Source: Paenibacillus pabuli (lineage in GTDB: Bacteria > Bacillota > Bacilli > Paenibacillales > Paenibacillaceae). Taken from it: a DNA stretch of 64,000 nt. Of the stretch, positions 62,381 to 64,000 are shown piece by piece. Below the pieces are notes generated by a model. That model was not told the DNA's origin. It saw nothing but the letters and a program-made list of their open reading frames with translations, and searched no databases. The position numbers were made by a program, and so were the translations under genes. Where the stretch lies: assembly GCF_023101145.1 (NCBI RefSeq), contig NZ_CP073714.1, forward strand, positions 7,068,001 to 7,132,000. The letters run 5' to 3'. Every line of letters begins with the position of its first letter. Within the stretch, counting starts at the first letter, position 1.

Positions 62381-64000
62381 TTATTGGGGTGAAATTCGTG
62401 TGTAGTCCTGCCATTCTTCAGGCAGCAATGAACGATACGGTTCCTCGGTAAATCGATCGTCAACCAGCACCAACACGCCCTTGTCCTCTTCCGTACGTAT
62501 CAGCCTTCCGCCTGCCTGCAATACCTTGTTCATGCCGGGGAAAACATAGGCATAATTGAAACCGTTGCGCCCTGTCCGGCTATAATAATCGCGAAGTACG
62601 TTGTTCTCCAGACCAATCTGGGGAAGTCCGGCACCGACAACCACAACTCCATTCAGACGATCACCCGGCAGATCGACACCCTCGGAAAATACACCGCCCA
62701 TAACGGCAAATACCAATCGTGTTCGTTCAGGATGCGGCTGGAAGGCGTTCAGGAACGCCTCCCGCTCCTCTTCGCTCATACCCTGCTCCTGCATCACAAC
62801 CTCTGCCTCGCTCGGCTGTTCCATATACGTCCCATGTACTTCGCGCATATATGGATAGGATGGGAAAAAGACAAGCAGGTTGCTATGAGGCCACTCGGCA
62901 ACCAACTCGCGCAGCATATTGGCAATAGGCTGTCTGGAACGCTCACGGTCCCGATAGCGAATCGATAATGGCAGCAATCTCACATCCAGCTGCTCCCGCT
63001 GGAAAGGTGAAGGAATACGCAGAGTATAATCCTCTTCCTCCGCACCTAGCATATCCCGGTAATAGCCAAGGGGTGACAATGTCGCAGAGAAATGAATGGT
63101 GGAGCGGAAGCCTTTGGCCGTCTGGCGCAGCAGCACGGATGGATCAAGGCAGAACAGCTTCACTCGTACTTCGCTTCGCACACATTCCGCATAGGTAATG
63201 AAGCGTTCGTCGTACAGCTTGGCAATACGCAGGAAGTTCTGTGCGGTAAAGTAGGCTTCCAGCAGCAGTTCATCCGTCTCGGCATTTCCAGAGCCACCTT
63301 CCACAAGGCATTGCTCCGCAACCATGACAAAAGGCTCCAGCAGTTCAATCAGTTCCTCCGGCGCCTCCTGTTGCAGCAATTTGCCCTCATCCCCACCATT
63401 TTTGCGAAGCGTAATCAGGTATTTGTCGATGGCACCCGTACGATCCGCGATGGCTTTGGCGGCGGTCACACCGCTGCCCAGCGTCTGGAACTCCCTTTTG
63501 ACATCCAGAAAGACGGCCTTCTCCAGCTCTGCCGAAAACATCATCCGGCCCCGATCAACCAGATTATGTGCCTCATCGACCAGCAATACCGTCTTGCGCT
63601 TTTGCTCCTCCAGCATGCGTTTGAGCGAGATGCGTGGATCGAAAATATAGTTATAATCGCAGATCACCGCATCGGCTGCATACGCAGCATCCAGTGAAAA
63701 TTCAAACGGACATACCCGATGCTTGCGCGCGTACTGTTCAATAACCGGGCGTGTCATTAACGTCTCATGTTCCAGCATATCCAGCACGGCCCCATTAATA
63801 CGGTCATAATATCCTTCGCACATGCCACACTGTCCCGTATCACAGGCTTCCTCTTCCTTGAAACAGATCTTGTCCTTCGCGGTCAGACTGATGACATGCA
63901 TCTTCAAGCCTTCCGCCTGCATCCGGGCAAAAGCCTCTTCTGCCGCCACTCGCGTCGTCGTTCTTGCGGTCAGATAGAACAGTCGTTTGGCTTCTCCTTC
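62381..64000 (-). CDS. DinG/XPD-like ATP-dependent helicase, C-terminal part (gene continues past the window)
   Basis: The frame is open to base 64000, so the N-terminal part with Walker A lies outside. Visible are motif Ia (LFYLTARTTTRVAAEEAF), an Fe-S cluster region with spaced cysteines (CFKEEEACDTGQCGMCEGYY), the DEAH box (VLLVDEAHNLVD), and motif VI (QAGGRLIRTEEDKGVLVLVD). These mark an XPD/DinG superfamily 2 helicase that unwinds 5'-3' and probably acts in DNA repair. About 540 residues are visible; full members are ~750-800. Confidence 0.9.
   Translation of the reverse strand, partial: EGEAKRLFYLTARTTTRVAAEEAFARMQAEGLKMHVISLTAKDKICFKEEEACDTGQCGMCEGYYDRINGAVLDMLEHETLMTRPVIEQYARKHRVCPFEFSLDAAYAADAVICDYNYIFDPRISLKRMLEEQKRKTVLLVDEAHNLVDRGRMMFSAELEKAVFLDVKREFQTLGSGVTAAKAIADRTGAIDKYLITLRKNGGDEGKLLQQEAPEELIELLEPFVMVAEQCLVEGGSGNAETDELLLEAYFTAQNFLRIAKLYDERFITYAECVRSEVRVKLFCLDPSVLLRQTAKGFRSTIHFSATLSPLGYYRDMLGAEEEDYTLRIPSPFQREQLDVRLLPLSIRYRDRERSRQPIANMLRELVAEWPHSNLLVFFPSYPYMREVHGTYMEQPSEAEVVMQEQGMSEEEREAFLNAFQPHPERTRLVFAVMGGVFSEGVDLPGDRLNGVVVVGAGLPQIGLENNVLRDYYSRTGRNGFNYAYVFPGMNKVLQAGGRLIRTEEDKGVLVLVDDRFTEEPYRSLLPEEWQDYTRISPQ

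Overview
The window looks like chromosomal DNA of a spore-forming, low-to-mid GC Firmicute, most likely Paenibacillus. I infer this from the strong AGGAGG-type ribosome binding sites, the bacterial nitric oxide synthase, a receptor/peptide pair resembling the AimR-like (Alo) systems of Paenibacillus, the LplB/LplC-type sugar importer, and several families of structured intergenic repeats. No rRNA, tRNA, CRISPR array, transposase or phage gene was seen. The window cuts a gene at each end: a cation diffusion facilitator on the left and a DinG/XPD-like helicase on the right.

Layout. 1-3 kb: end of a metal exporter, a quinone reductase divergent from an AraC regulator, and a small membrane protein. 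3-3.6 kb: intergenic repeats. 3.6-7.4 kb: a polyamine importer operon, potA-potB-potC-potD in transcription order. 7.6-9.2 kb: an HTH/TPR receptor with an overlapping 36-codon secreted peptide gene. 9.5-14.4 kb: MFS transporter, Nudix hydrolase, NO synthase, Dps with a PerR-like promoter, and a HAD phosphatase. 14.5-15.3 kb: a 9-codon leader ORF with nested hairpins before a small basic protein, then a 5'-truncated SUKH (SMI1/KNR4) remnant. 15.4-22.4 kb: a PotABCD-like ABC transporter with a nucleoside hydrolase and adenine deaminase, probably a purine nucleoside uptake and salvage locus. 23.4-34.9 kb: a fructan locus with a secreted multidomain GH32 enzyme, ABC importer, cytoplasmic GH32, ROK fructokinase and divergent LacI regulator. 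35-39.3 kb: an efeO-efeB-efeU iron uptake operon behind a perfect Fur box. 39.5-44.5 kb: zinc-ribbon membrane protein, DUF3105 protein behind two palindromes, chemoreceptor, and a second nucleoside hydrolase. 44.8-52.3 kb: MMPL exporter with divergent TetR, MocR-type regulator divergent from a GNAT acetyltransferase, a lipoprotein serpin, and a DUF697-like protein. 52.8-57 kb: a MarR-heterodimeric ABC exporter operon. 57.2-64 kb: glucuronate isomerase, MBL-fold hydrolase, a lipoprotein, a cytoplasmic alpha-amylase and the helicase.

The most unusual material is intergenic. Four copies of a 165-230 bp hairpin element (2990, 20079, 22422 and 62139) keep terminal and internal complementarity although the paired sequences differ between copies. 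Two loci (3267-3472 and 52495-52690) carry four TAACGAA/TTCGTTA motifs with the same mirror-image layout. The receptor/peptide pair at 7655-9122 is the best candidate for a cell-cell signalling system.
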